Shown here: positions 52,783-60,945 of the stretch, one piece after another | Numbering within the stretch: position 1 is the first letter of the stretch | How the letters are laid out: each line of letters starts with the position of its first letter | NCBI GenBank assembly: GCA_910578985.1 | Contig: CAJTSF010000007.1 | Location: forward strand, 1 to 64,000 | Reading direction: 5' to 3' | Origin: an uncultured Odoribacter sp. | Lineage (GTDB): Bacteria > Bacteroidota > Bacteroidia > Bacteroidales > Marinifilaceae | DNA: 64,000 nucleotides | The notes under the pieces: generated by a model | What the model saw: the letters and a program-made list of their open reading frames with translations, nothing else | Databases searched by the model: none | Told to the model about the DNA's origin: nothing | Position numbers and translations under genes: made by a program

Positions 52783-52822
52783 ACATCCTGCAAACATAAG
52801 ATTTCAGGCACACAATTCCAAA
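52783..52822 (-). promoter_or_regulatory. Promoter of the ECF sigma gene (shared motif copy 2)
   Basis: On the minus strand TTTG (52819-52822), a 20-base spacer and TATGTTTG (52791-52798), embedded in the same 41-base stretch as at 41187-41230 (37 of 41 positions equal). Confidence 0.8.
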
Positions 52823-52867
52823 AAATCCCCCCATTAAAAATTTCCACACCCCTCCCCCCCATCCTTC

Positions 52868-53007
52868 GGGAAAGTCACAAGTAACTCTGAGGAAACTCCC
52901 TGTCATGGCAAAACCTACCCCAAGGCAACGCGATGGGTATGCGATGCTCCCATCGCGAACCCATCGCGTTAGCTTCGCGTTGGTATCGCGTTGCCTCAGA
53001 CTTTCCC
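52868..53007. repeat. Palindromic element C with 11-base periodic words
   Basis: CGATG at 52931 and 52942, then the complement CATCG at 52951 and 52962, and TCGCG at 52953, 52964, 52975 and 52986: all steps are 11 bases on each side. GGCAACGCGAT (52924-52934) is exactly inverted at 52985-52995, and 52929-52946 pairs with 52951-52968 at 16 of 18 positions, so two hairpins exclude each other. Weaker outer arms GGGAAAGTC (52868) and GACTTTCCC (52999). Confidence 0.82.
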
Positions 53008-53061
53008 CCGAGTTACCCCGGGCTTACCCACGCGCTTCCATGAGGAATATGGAGGATTCGG

Positions 53062-53092
53062 TTGGGGGATTCGGGGGGAAATGGTATATTTG
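53062..53092 (+). promoter_or_regulatory. Promoter of the flippase gene
   Basis: TTG at 53062-53064, a 20-base spacer and TATATTTG at 53085-53092, 24 bases before the chosen ATG at 53117. Confidence 0.7.
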
Positions 53093-53116
53093 CCCGGTTT
53101 AAGATTCGAGAGGATT

Positions 53117-54616
53117 ATGGCTGGAATTAAAAGTTTGGCGAAAGATACGGCGATTTACGGCATGAGCAGCATCGTGGGGAAGTTCCTGAACTGGTGCCTG
53201 ACACCGTTGTACACGTATCTGCTGGTGCCGGAGGAATACGGCACGGTGGTGAACCTATATGCGTGGATGGGACTGTTGCTGGTGCTGCTGACGTATGGCA
53301 TGGAAACGGGCTTCTTCCGTTTCGCGAACGATCCGGAGAAGGGGGATGCGGAGAGTGTTTTCGCAACGGGGATGATTTCCATCGGGGCGAGCACGCTGCT
53401 GTTCGCGGTTCTCGCCAGAGTGTTCCTCACTCCCGCGGCGCAGGTGCTGCATTGCGGGGCACACCGGGAATATGCGGGGATGATGGCGGCGATTGTCGCG
53501 CTGGATGTGTTGGGAGCGTTGCCGTTCGCATACCTGCGATTCCGATCGCGCCCGATGCGGTTTGCCGTCCTGAAGCTGGCGAACATCGGGCTGACGATTG
53601 CCTTGAACCTGTTTTTCCTCGTGGGGTGTCCCGCCATTTACCGGAGCCATCCGGAGTGGGTGGCGTGGTTTTACAACCCGGACTACGGGGCGGGATATAT
53701 CCTGGTGTCGAACGTCATCGCGTCCGCGGTGGTGCTCCTGTTGTTGATGCCGGAGGTGAGGGGTGTCCGATGGAGGTTCCGCGCGGGGCTGCTGCGGGAG
53801 ATGTTACGTTATTCGTTCCCGCTGCTGGTGCTGGGACTGGCGGGCATCATGAACCAGAATCTGGATAAAATCCTGTACGCTTACCTGGTGCCGGACCAGA
53901 CGGAGGCGATGAACGGGCTGGGCATTTACGGGGCGAACGCGAAAATCGCGGTGGTGATGATTATGTTCACGCAGGCGTTCCGGTATGCTTACGAGCCGTT
54001 CATTTTCGCCCGCACGAAGGGGGAGGACAAGCGGACGACGTACGCGCTGGCGATGAAGTGGTTCGTCATTGTGGACCTGCTGATATTCCTCGGGGTGATG
54101 TTCTATCTGGATGTCCTCCGCTATTTCATCGACCCGCGCTATTTCGAGGGGTTGAAGGTGGTGCCTGTCATTATGATGGCGGAACTGTTTTCGGGGGTGT
54201 TCTTCAATCTGTCGCTGTGGTACAAGCTGACGGACCGGACGCAGTGGGGCATCTATTTTTCGGTCATCGGGCTGGCGGTCATCGTGACGGGGAACGTGTT
54301 GCTGGTGCCGCGCTACGGGTATGTCGCCTGCGCTTGGGCGGCGTTCGCGTGCTATTTCGTGATGATGTTCCTCTCCTGGCTGGCAGGGCAAAAATATTAC
54401 CCCATCCGCTACGACTTGCGCGGGATGGGGCGGTATGCGTTGCTGGCGATGGTGCTGTACGTCGCGGGGACGAGGATTCCCATCGACAATCTGGCGTTGC
54501 GCCTGGCGTTCCGTACGGTGCTGCTGGCGGGATACGCCGTTTATCTCATCAGGCATGACCTCCCGCTGGGCGCCATTCCGGTTATCAACCGGTGGGCGCG
54601 CAAAGGCGAAAGGTAA
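53117..54616 (+). CDS. Polysaccharide/lipid-linked sugar flippase, MATE/Wzx-like
   Basis: 499 residues with about 14 membrane segments, beginning MAGIKSLAKDTAIYGMSSIVGKFLNW, the usual start of Wzx/RfbX-type exporters (MVF superfamily). Moves undecaprenyl-linked oligosaccharides across the inner membrane. The open frame reaches 52991 but passes through the promoter, so the ATG at 53117 is used. No glycosyltransferases are adjacent, so it is a lone flippase, as often found near the cobalamin adenosyltransferase in Bacteroidales. Coding strand is very G-rich. Stop lies 4 bases from the end of the convergent adenosyltransferase. Confidence 0.88.
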   Translation: MAGIKSLAKDTAIYGMSSIVGKFLNWCLTPLYTYLLVPEEYGTVVNLYAWMGLLLVLLTYGMETGFFRFANDPEKGDAESVFATGMISIGASTLLFAVLARVFLTPAAQVLHCGAHREYAGMMAAIVALDVLGALPFAYLRFRSRPMRFAVLKLANIGLTIALNLFFLVGCPAIYRSHPEWVAWFYNPDYGAGYILVSNVIASAVVLLLLMPEVRGVRWRFRAGLLREMLRYSFPLLVLGLAGIMNQNLDKILYAYLVPDQTEAMNGLGIYGANAKIAVVMIMFTQAFRYAYEPFIFARTKGEDKRTTYALAMKWFVIVDLLIFLGVMFYLDVLRYFIDPRYFEGLKVVPVIMMAELFSGVFFNLSLWYKLTDRTQWGIYFSVIGLAVIVTGNVLLVPRYGYVACAWAAFACYFVMMFLSWLAGQKYYPIRYDLRGMGRYALLAMVLYVAGTRIPIDNLALRLAFRTVLLAGYAVYLIRHDLPLGAIPVINRWARKGER

Positions 54617-54620
54617 AATA

Positions 54621-55166
54621 TCAATGCCGCGCTTCCCATTTCATCTCCTCCGCCCCTTCCCGGTGCGCGAGTTGGCGGGCAAGGATAAACAGGTAGTCGG
54701 AGAGGCGGTTGATGTATTTGAGCAACAGACCGTCCACCTCTTCCTGCTCCGCGAGGTCGAGAATGCGGCGCTCGGCACGGCGGCATACGGTGCGCGCCAC
54801 ATGGCAGGCGGACACGGCGGCTGAACCGCCGGGGAGGACGAAGGAGCGCATGGGAGGCAGGGAGGCGTCCATGCGGTCGATGGCTTGCTCGAGGAGGAGG
54901 ATGTCTTCCTCGCGAATGGAGACCTTGGCAAAGGAATCCGTAGGGGCGGTCGCCAGGTAGCCCCCCGCATCGAACAGGCGGCGCTGGATTTCGACCAGTT
55001 CGTCCGCCACAGGAGACGCCGCGGGGAAGGAACGCACCATGCCGATGTGGCTGTTCAATTCATCCACGGTACCGTAAGACTCCAGGCGGGCGCTGTTCTT
55101 GGACACCCGCTGCCCGCCCACGAGGGAGGTCGTGCCTTGGTCTCCCGTTTTCGTATAGATTTTCAT
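54621..55166 (-). CDS. Cob(I)alamin adenosyltransferase, PduO type
   Basis: 181 residues. N-terminal ATP-binding motif KIYTKTGDQGTTSLVGG (2-18) and ESYGTVDELNSHIG, then the conserved late stretch with Arg/Asn residues, RRAERRILDL and LLKYINRLSDYLF. It makes adenosylcobalamin from cob(I)alamin and ATP as a trimer in the cytosol, needed here for adenosylcobalamin enzymes such as methylmalonyl-CoA mutase. It follows the methyltransferase-like gene by 12 bases. Confidence 0.95.
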   Translation of the reverse strand: MKIYTKTGDQGTTSLVGGQRVSKNSARLESYGTVDELNSHIGMVRSFPAASPVADELVEIQRRLFDAGGYLATAPTDSFAKVSIREEDILLLEQAIDRMDASLPPMRSFVLPGGSAAVSACHVARTVCRRAERRILDLAEQEEVDGLLLKYINRLSDYLFILARQLAHREGAEEMKWEARH

Positions 55167-55178
55167 GGTTTCAAGTAT

Positions 55179-55745
55179 TTAGAGCATGAGTTTATAGTTT
55201 CCTTTCTGAATCTTGCGGTCGAAAAGCAGCAGCCCGTACCACATCATGTCCACGCTGACCGTCGCCTGTTCGCGGAGCCGGCGCCACAGGGCGGCATGCC
55301 GGGCATCCTTGTGTATGTCGGCAATGACAAGGTATCGGGGATAGTCTTCCGGCGCAAAGGGCAGCATCCGCCCCACCTCCTCCACGGATGCCCCGCACCC
55401 GAGGTAGATGAAATCCGCCCTGTCGAAGAAGGAGGGCGCATCCGTGATATGCACTTCGCCGTGAAGCACGGACAGATAGCCTGCCAGCAAAGAGGAGTGG
55501 CGCCCGAGGCATACCACCTCCCGCACCCGCAGGCAACGGACCAGACGGGAGAGCAGACGGAAGACCTTGTATTCCCGCCTGCCCAGCAGGTGTGCCTGTC
55601 GCATCTCCACGGAACAGGCGCCGCGAGGCTTCCGGTCGCGGATGACGTTCATAATGAGGTTGAACATGAAAGGAGAGTGTACCCCGAACCCCCGTTTGTG
55701 CCGGAAACAGACGGCATGTTTTAACCTTGCTTTCAAATAATCCAT
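55179..55745 (-). CDS. Degenerate class I methyltransferase-like protein
   Basis: 188 residues. The opening with RHKRGFGVHSPFMFNLI is a mark of a Bacteroidota family annotated as class I SAM-dependent methyltransferases. Here the place of the glycine-rich SAM loop reads VREVVCLGRHSSLLAGYL, lacking the usual acidic-x-Gly-x-Gly pattern, and the protein is shorter than most relatives, so catalysis is doubtful. The frame extends to 55781, but a TAATTTTG -7 box at 55769-55776 requires the start at 55745. First of two genes with the adenosyltransferase; divergent from recG. Confidence 0.75.
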   Translation of the reverse strand: MDYLKARLKHAVCFRHKRGFGVHSPFMFNLIMNVIRDRKPRGACSVEMRQAHLLGRREYKVFRLLSRLVRCLRVREVVCLGRHSSLLAGYLSVLHGEVHITDAPSFFDRADFIYLGCGASVEEVGRMLPFAPEDYPRYLVIADIHKDARHAALWRRLREQATVSVDMMWYGLLLFDRKIQKGNYKLML

Positions 55746-55768
55746 ATCGCGTGCACGCAATGATTGTG

Positions 55769-55776
55769 CAAAATTA
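55769..55776 (-). promoter_or_regulatory. -7 box of the methyltransferase-like/adenosyltransferase unit
   Basis: TAATTTTG on the minus strand, an exact TAnnTTTG match, 23 bases before the ATG at 55745. Confidence 0.65.
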
Positions 55777-55788
55777 AACAATTATTCG

Positions 55789-55796
55789 TACCTTTG
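55789..55796 (+). promoter_or_regulatory. -7 box of recG
   Basis: TACCTTTG, with a TTG 22 bases upstream (55764-55766). Its -33 part lies within the divergent promoter, so the two units probably compete for polymerase. Confidence 0.65.
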
Positions 55797-55817
55797 AAAC
55801 CCTATACGACGAAACAT

Positions 55818-57917
55818 TTGGAACTGTCCGGATTGCATATTAAATTCCTGCCCGGCGTCGGCGACAAGAGGGCGGCGGTCCTGCAAGAAGAGTTGGGCGT
55901 GCAGAGCTACGAGGACATGCTTTATCATGTGCCCTACAAGTATATCGACCGCTCCAAGATTTACCCCATTGCGGAACTGAACAAGCAACTGCCTTACATT
56001 CAAATCAAGGCGCGCATCCGCGACCTGCAGACGGTGGGCGCGGGCAAGGCGCAACGCATGACCGCCATCGCGTACGACGACACGGGGACGCTGGAACTGG
56101 TGTGGTTCAAAGGATTCAAATACCTCGCCGGGCAACTCCACCCCGAGCAGGAATACCTGATTTTCGGGCAACCGTCGGAATTCAACCGCCGGCTGAATAT
56201 CGTCCATCCGGAAATCGACCGCTTCGACAAAGCCTCCCCCCTGCTCGTGGGATTCCAGGCGGTGTACCCGACCACGGAAAAAATGAAGAAGGCATTCCTG
56301 AATTCGAAAGCCATCGGCAAGATTCAGGATGCTATTTTCAAGTCCGTCAAAGAGAAAATCCCCGAAACCCTCCCCGCCTGGTTCATCCGGAAGTACAAAC
56401 TCATGTACCTGCACGAAGCGCTCCACAACGTCCACTTCCCGGAATCCCCGGAGATGCTGCGCCAGGCGCAATACCGCCTCAAACTGGAGGAGCTGTTCTA
56501 TATCCAGCTCAATATCCTCAAACTGAAATACAAGCGGAAGACCTATTTCAAAGGACAGGTGTTCCAAACCGTGGGGGAATACTTCAACACGTTCTATTCC
56601 AGCCATCTTCCTTTCCCCCTCACCGGCGCCCAAAAGCGCGTGATACGGGAAATCCGACAGGACTGCGGCACGGGCAAACAGATGAACCGCCTGCTGCAAG
56701 GCGATGTGGGAAGCGGGAAGACGCTGGTGGCGGTCATGTGCATGCTGATTGCCCTTGACAATTGTTTCCAGACCTGCCTCATGGCTCCCACGGAAATCCT
56801 GGCAACGCAGCACTACGAAACCATCCGCACAATGTTGCAGGAGATGAATATCTCCGTCGCCCTGCTCACCGGTTCCACCAAAAAGAAGGAACGCGAAGAG
56901 ATTCACGAGGGGCTCCGCGACGGCTCGCTGCAAATCCTCATCGGCACCCACGCCCTGCTGGAGGACGTAGTCACATTCCGGAACATCGGGCTGGTCATCA
57001 TCGACGAACAACACCGCTTCGGGGTGGCGCAACGCGCCAAACTGTGGCAGAAGGGCGACATCCCCCCCCATGTGCTGGTGATGACCGCCACGCCCATCCC
57101 CCGCACCCTTGCCATGACGCTGTACGGGGACCTGGATGTGTCGGTCATCGATGAAATGCCCCCCGGACGCAAACCGATTACCACACTGCACACCTTCGAC
57201 CGGAAGCGCCTCGACGTGTTCCGCTTCATAGAAAAGGAACTGGCGCAGGGACGGCAGGCGTATGTCGTGTATCCCCTGATTTCGGAATCGGAGAAACTCG
57301 ACTTCCGCGACCTGGAAGCCGGATTCGAACAAATCAACAACTACTTCCTGCCCAAAGGCTATAAGACGGGCATGGTGCACGGCAAACTGAAACCGGCAGA
57401 AAAAGACGCCGAAATGCAACGGTTCGTCAAGGCGGAAACGAAGATATTGGTGGCGACGACCGTCATCGAAGTGGGGGTGAACGTCCCCAACGCCTCCATC
57501 ATGGTCATCGAGAGCGCGGAGCGCTTCGGGCTGTCACAGCTGCACCAGCTGCGCGGGCGGGTGGGACGCGGAGCGGACCAATCGTACTGCATCCTCATGA
57601 CCTCCTACAAGATTTCCAACGAATCCCGGAAACGCATCGAGACGATGACCTCCACCAACGACGGATTCGAAATCGCCGAAGCCGACCTGAAACTGCGCGG
57701 TCCCGGCGACATTGAAGGCACCCAACAGAGCGGGCTGACTTGCAGCCTGAAGGTCGCAAACCTCGGGAAAGACGCCCTGATTCTCAGCGAAGCCTCCCGC
57801 ATCGCCGCCGAAATCCTCGAACAGGATCCCGACCTGCTGGCAGAGGAAAACCAAGTCTTCGCCACCCAAATCAAACGCCTGTTCAAAACACGGATTACGT
57901 GGAGGTATATCAGTTAA
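55818..57917 (+). CDS. recG: ATP-dependent DNA helicase RecG, probably from a TTG start
   Basis: Branch-migration helicase that remodels stalled forks and Holliday junctions. About 699 residues. The wedge (OB) domain covers the first 230 residues, followed by SF2 motifs: Walker A GDVGSGKT, LMAPTEILATQH, DEQHRFGV, TATPIPRTLAM and QLRGRVGRG. The frame is open from 55764 with ATG, but that lies before the TACCTTTG box, and the next in-frame Met is far inside the conserved wedge. The TTG at 55818 gives (M)ELSGLHIKFLPGVGDKR, the family start, so TTG initiation is proposed. A terminator follows at once. Confidence 0.9.
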   Translation: MELSGLHIKFLPGVGDKRAAVLQEELGVQSYEDMLYHVPYKYIDRSKIYPIAELNKQLPYIQIKARIRDLQTVGAGKAQRMTAIAYDDTGTLELVWFKGFKYLAGQLHPEQEYLIFGQPSEFNRRLNIVHPEIDRFDKASPLLVGFQAVYPTTEKMKKAFLNSKAIGKIQDAIFKSVKEKIPETLPAWFIRKYKLMYLHEALHNVHFPESPEMLRQAQYRLKLEELFYIQLNILKLKYKRKTYFKGQVFQTVGEYFNTFYSSHLPFPLTGAQKRVIREIRQDCGTGKQMNRLLQGDVGSGKTLVAVMCMLIALDNCFQTCLMAPTEILATQHYETIRTMLQEMNISVALLTGSTKKKEREEIHEGLRDGSLQILIGTHALLEDVVTFRNIGLVIIDEQHRFGVAQRAKLWQKGDIPPHVLVMTATPIPRTLAMTLYGDLDVSVIDEMPPGRKPITTLHTFDRKRLDVFRFIEKELAQGRQAYVVYPLISESEKLDFRDLEAGFEQINNYFLPKGYKTGMVHGKLKPAEKDAEMQRFVKAETKILVATTVIEVGVNVPNASIMVIESAERFGLSQLHQLRGRVGRGADQSYCILMTSYKISNESRKRIETMTSTNDGFEIAEADLKLRGPGDIEGTQQSGLTCSLKVANLGKDALILSEASRIAAEILEQDPDLLAEENQVFATQIKRLFKTRITWRYIS

Positions 57918-57918
57918 A

Positions 57919-57944
57919 AAAAGGGCGCTTCAGCGCCCTTTTCC
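57919..57944 (+). terminator. recG terminator
   Basis: A ten-base stem AAAAGGGCGC/GCGCCCTTTT (57919-57928 with 57933-57942) with a TTCA loop; it could also stop the DUF3332 transcript from the other side. Confidence 0.9.
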
Positions 57945-57963
57945 ATTTTATCGCATTTTAATC

Positions 57964-58407
57964 TTATCTCACCTGCAATCCCTTCTCGCTACCATTCATC
58001 TGGTACCATTTTCCTTCTTCGGGGAAGTAAGCGAACTCCGCTTTATCGTCGGACTCCTTGGATGCCACGGTCATGTGGTTCTTCGTTTTGATGACCTCAT
58101 ACATTTTGCCGTCGTGCATCACATCCTGGATTTCCGTCTCGCCATCGTTCATGGCAATCGGATTCTTTCCGCCCCAGAACTCGATGGAGTTGAAAATCAA
58201 CACATCGCCCAAGGTGCAAATCTCGTAAGCCGGCAAAATGCACAGACCCAAGAACAGCAACTCGTTCACAAACTTATTGTCGGACACCTCGCCGTTCCAT
58301 GCGTGCAACTTGGAGGTCAGGCGGAAAGGTCCGTAACAACCCGTCAATGAAGGCACCGTTGCCGCCAACAGCGCAACTGCCATTACTTTCATCATTGTCT
58401 TTTTCAT
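57964..58407 (-). CDS. DUF3332 lipoprotein
   Basis: 147 residues. Lipobox LTGC with Cys24, then CYGPFRLTSKLHAWNGEVSDNKFVNELLF, the hallmark of DUF3332, with a hydrophobic segment near 45-70. Function unknown; the family is scattered through Bacteroidota and Proteobacteria. ATG at 58407 is the start; two codons before it is a TTG. Single-gene unit bounded by the recG terminator on one side and the aspA terminator on the other. Confidence 0.85.
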   Translation of the reverse strand: MKKTMMKVMAVALLAATVPSLTGCYGPFRLTSKLHAWNGEVSDNKFVNELLFLGLCILPAYEICTLGDVLIFNSIEFWGGKNPIAMNDGETEIQDVMHDGKMYEVIKTKNHMTVASKESDDKAEFAYFPEEGKWYQMNGSEKGLQVR

Positions 58408-58538
58408 AATCAATCTGTTTTTAAATGAATATCACAATTTATATCTCTTATACTCCAAAAACCTGATGGTTGTTTCAGAGATTTATACTTTCTTCCTTTT
58501 TCAACTGCAATTTTAATGTAATTAAACGGTATAAACAA

Positions 58539-58569
58539 CAAACTCCGGCACAAAAAGCACCGGAGTTTG
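58539..58569 (-). terminator. aspA terminator
   Basis: A ten-base stem CAAACTCCGG/CCGGAGTTTG (58539-58548 with 58560-58569) directly after aspA on the minus strand. Confidence 0.8.
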
Positions 58570-58592
58570 AAAAAAATCATGAATAAGCCTGC

Positions 58593-60005
58593 TTATTTCT
58601 TGATATAGAACTTGTGAGGCTTGATCATATTCTCGGGTTTCAGCAACTCGTCCAGTTCCGCTTTGGTCAGCAGACCTTCTTCCAGAACGAGGTCGTAAAC
58701 GCTGCGGTTCTCCTTCAGCGCCCGTTTGGCGATGCGTGAAGAATTCTTGTAACCCAGCGTCGGGTTCAAAGCCGTCACGATACCGATGCTGTTCAACACC
58801 ATCTCACGGCAACGGTCCGCATTCACGGTAATGCCTTCCACGCACTGGGTGCGCAAACGCTCCATACCTTTCTCCAGCATCTTGATGGAACTGAAAATGG
58901 AATCCACCAAGACCGGCTCCATCACGTTCAACTGCAACTGTCCTGCCTCAGCGGCGAAAGTCACCGTCAGGTCGTTACCGATGACGCGGAAACAAATCTG
59001 ATTCACCACTTCCGGAATCACAGGGTTCACCTTACCCGGCATGATGGAAGAACCCGGCTGCATCGGCGGCAGGTTGATTTCGCTCAAGCCGCAACGGGGA
59101 CCGCTGGACAACAGACGCAAGTCGCTACAGATTTTGGACAGTTTCACTGCCATACGCTTCAACGCGGAAGAATACATCACTGCGGAACCGGCATCCGGAG
59201 TCGCCTCGATGAGGTTGGAAGCCAGCACGAACTCTTCACCGCTGATGATACGCAGATTCTTGATGCACTTGGCGGAATATTCCGGTTCCGAGTTGATACC
59301 CGTACCGATAGCCGTTGCACCCATATTCACTTCCAGGAACAGCTTGGCATTCTGGTTCAGACGCTCCACTTCCTCTTCCAGGTTGGCGGCAAACGCCTCG
59401 AACTCCTGACCCACGGTCATCGGCACGGCATCCTGCAACTGGGTACGTCCCATTTTGATGATTTCCTTGAACTCCTCGCCTTTCTGACGGAAAGCGGCAA
59501 TCAATCTACGCAACTCGGAAACCAGCTCCTCGTTCATGAAAATGAACGCCAGTTTGAAAGAAGTCGGGTAAGCGTCATTGGTCGATTGCGACATATTCAC
59601 GTGGTCGTTCGGGTGGCAATACTCATACTCGCCCTTCTGGTGTCCCAGGATTTCCAACGCACGGTTGGCAACCACTTCGTTGATATTCATATTGGTCGAA
59701 GTACCTGCTCCTCCCTGAATCAGGTCCACCGGAAACTGGTCATGCAGGCTTCCGCTGATGATTTCCTCGCAAGCGCGGGTAATGGCATCCGCAATGTTGT
59801 CGGGAAGAATTTCCAATTCCTGGTTTGCCTTGGCGGCAGCCCATTTGATCATGGCGAGAGCTTTCACATAATTAGGGTAATGGCTGATAGTCAAACCGCT
59901 GATGTTATGGAAATTCTCAATACCGCGAAGAGTTTGAATACCATAGTATGCCTCTGCCGGCACCTCTTTCTCTCCTAATAAATCGTGTTCGATACGTGTT
60001 TTCAT
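58593..60005 (-). CDS. aspA: Aspartate ammonia-lyase
   Basis: Deaminates aspartate to fumarate, feeding fumarate respiration in these anaerobes. 470 residues of the fumarase/aspartase family. The active-site QGGAGTSTNMN is at 97-107 and the flexible signature loop GSSIMPGKVNP at 318-328 (catalytic Ser319 or Ser320). Complete, single-gene unit with promoter TACTTTTG at 60043-60050 and its own terminator. Confidence 0.97.
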   Translation of the reverse strand: MKTRIEHDLLGEKEVPAEAYYGIQTLRGIENFHNISGLTISHYPNYVKALAMIKWAAAKANQELEILPDNIADAITRACEEIISGSLHDQFPVDLIQGGAGTSTNMNINEVVANRALEILGHQKGEYEYCHPNDHVNMSQSTNDAYPTSFKLAFIFMNEELVSELRRLIAAFRQKGEEFKEIIKMGRTQLQDAVPMTVGQEFEAFAANLEEEVERLNQNAKLFLEVNMGATAIGTGINSEPEYSAKCIKNLRIISGEEFVLASNLIEATPDAGSAVMYSSALKRMAVKLSKICSDLRLLSSGPRCGLSEINLPPMQPGSSIMPGKVNPVIPEVVNQICFRVIGNDLTVTFAAEAGQLQLNVMEPVLVDSIFSSIKMLEKGMERLRTQCVEGITVNADRCREMVLNSIGIVTALNPTLGYKNSSRIAKRALKENRSVYDLVLEEGLLTKAELDELLKPENMIKPHKFYIKK

Positions 60006-60042
60006 TATTCTATCTTTTTAGTCCCTTTTTTGAATAATTCCG

Positions 60043-60050
60043 CAAAAGTA
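60043..60050 (-). promoter_or_regulatory. -7 box of aspA
   Basis: TACTTTTG on the minus strand, an exact match, 37 bases before the aspA ATG and just past the DUF4494 stop. Confidence 0.65.
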
Positions 60051-60090
60051 GCAAAGAAAATACATTCTACCTAACTTTCCCCGAAAGAAA

Positions 60091-60564
60091 TTACTCCTCT
60101 TCCGTGCTCTCCTCCTCTGCCGCGGGTTCCTCGAAATAAGGATACACATCCATGAACGTCGTGTCCGCCAGGCTCGCGATTTCATACGGCACCACGAACG
60201 TGGAGAGGCTTTTTTCCAGATTCTCCAAAGCCCGTTTGATGTCGGACGCCGCCACGAGATAATACTGGAACGAGGATTTCTCCTTCCCGCTCACCTCGTC
60301 CGCGTCGATAATCGCCACCTTCGCCTTGTACCACCGGTCGTCCGTCTCATCCTCCGAAGGCACCACCTCCGTGATGTTCGACTTCTTCAGGCTGCTGATG
60401 TAATAATCGCCGGACACCACCGATTCCATCTCGCGGGTAATCCGGCTCTCCGCCTCCGTGTAGGACATGGCATCCAGCAGGTACGCCTCGTTCACCTTCT
60501 TCTCCTTGCCGTCCTCGCTCACTTTCATGTATTTTACTTTCGCTTCAAACCAATTCGCTGTCAT
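60091..60564 (-). CDS. DUF4494 family protein
   Basis: 157 residues, cytosolic, recognised from MTANWFEAKVKYMKV, AYLLDAMSYTEAESRI and the acidic C-terminal tail (EEPAAEEESTEEE). Two ferredoxin-like half repeats are suggested by the recurrence of WYEAKV-type strands (WFEAKV at 5 and WYKAKV near 78). Function not established. It is the last gene of the galE-DUF3467-DUF4494 unit (42 bases after DUF3467). Confidence 0.85.
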   Translation of the reverse strand: MTANWFEAKVKYMKVSEDGKEKKVNEAYLLDAMSYTEAESRITREMESVVSGDYYISSLKKSNITEVVPSEDETDDRWYKAKVAIIDADEVSGKEKSSFQYYLVAASDIKRALENLEKSLSTFVVPYEIASLADTTFMDVYPYFEEPAAEEESTEEE

Positions 60565-60606
60565 AAATTTCTCCTTCCCTGTTTTAATCGTTCACTTGTT
60601 TTTCCT

Positions 60607-60918
60607 TTACGCCTGTCCCTTCGGTTCCAGTCCGATGGGGAACACCGCCTGCTCGTTCCCTGCCAGGCGGATGGTTCCGTTGTCCTGTTCGAACTTCCGG
60701 ATATTGTCCTGCAATGCCAGCATAAGCCGTTTCGTATTCTCCGGCGTCAGGATTATCCGGCTCTTCACCTCCGGCTTCTGCACGCCCGGCATCAGGCGCA
60801 CAAAATCCACGATAAACTCCGATGTCGAATGCGCGATAATCGCCAGGTTCGCATACGTTCCCTGCGCCACCTCGCGGCTCAGGTCGATTTCCAACTGTTG
60901 TTGTTTCTGTTCTTCCAT
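60607..60918 (-). CDS. DUF3467 family protein
   Basis: 103 residues. The pattern YANLAIIAHSTSEFIVDFVRLMPGVQKPEVKSRIILTPE is the DUF3467 domain, a small cytosolic protein found in many bacteria; function unknown. It lies between galE (27 bases before it) and DUF4494, which may show joint transcription rather than joint function. Confidence 0.88.
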   Translation of the reverse strand: MEEQKQQQLEIDLSREVAQGTYANLAIIAHSTSEFIVDFVRLMPGVQKPEVKSRIILTPENTKRLMLALQDNIRKFEQDNGTIRLAGNEQAVFPIGLEPKGQA

Positions 60919-60945
60919 ACTCCCAAATTCTATCTGTTATCGTCT

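Larger units (their letters stand above)
52763..53116. other. Divergent intergenic region of 354 bases
   Basis: Between the ECF sigma gene (minus) and the flippase gene (plus). It holds the sigma promoter, a poly-C tract near 52849-52860, palindromic element C (core 52924-52995) and the flippase promoter. No coding sequence is supported; the frame from 52991 is in phase with the flippase but crosses the promoter. Confidence 0.75.

Noticed and set aside
52991..53116. N-terminal extension of the flippase by 42 codons
   Set aside because: It crosses the TATATTTG promoter and part of element C, and lacks any family similarity; the protein start MAGIKSLAKDT is typical.
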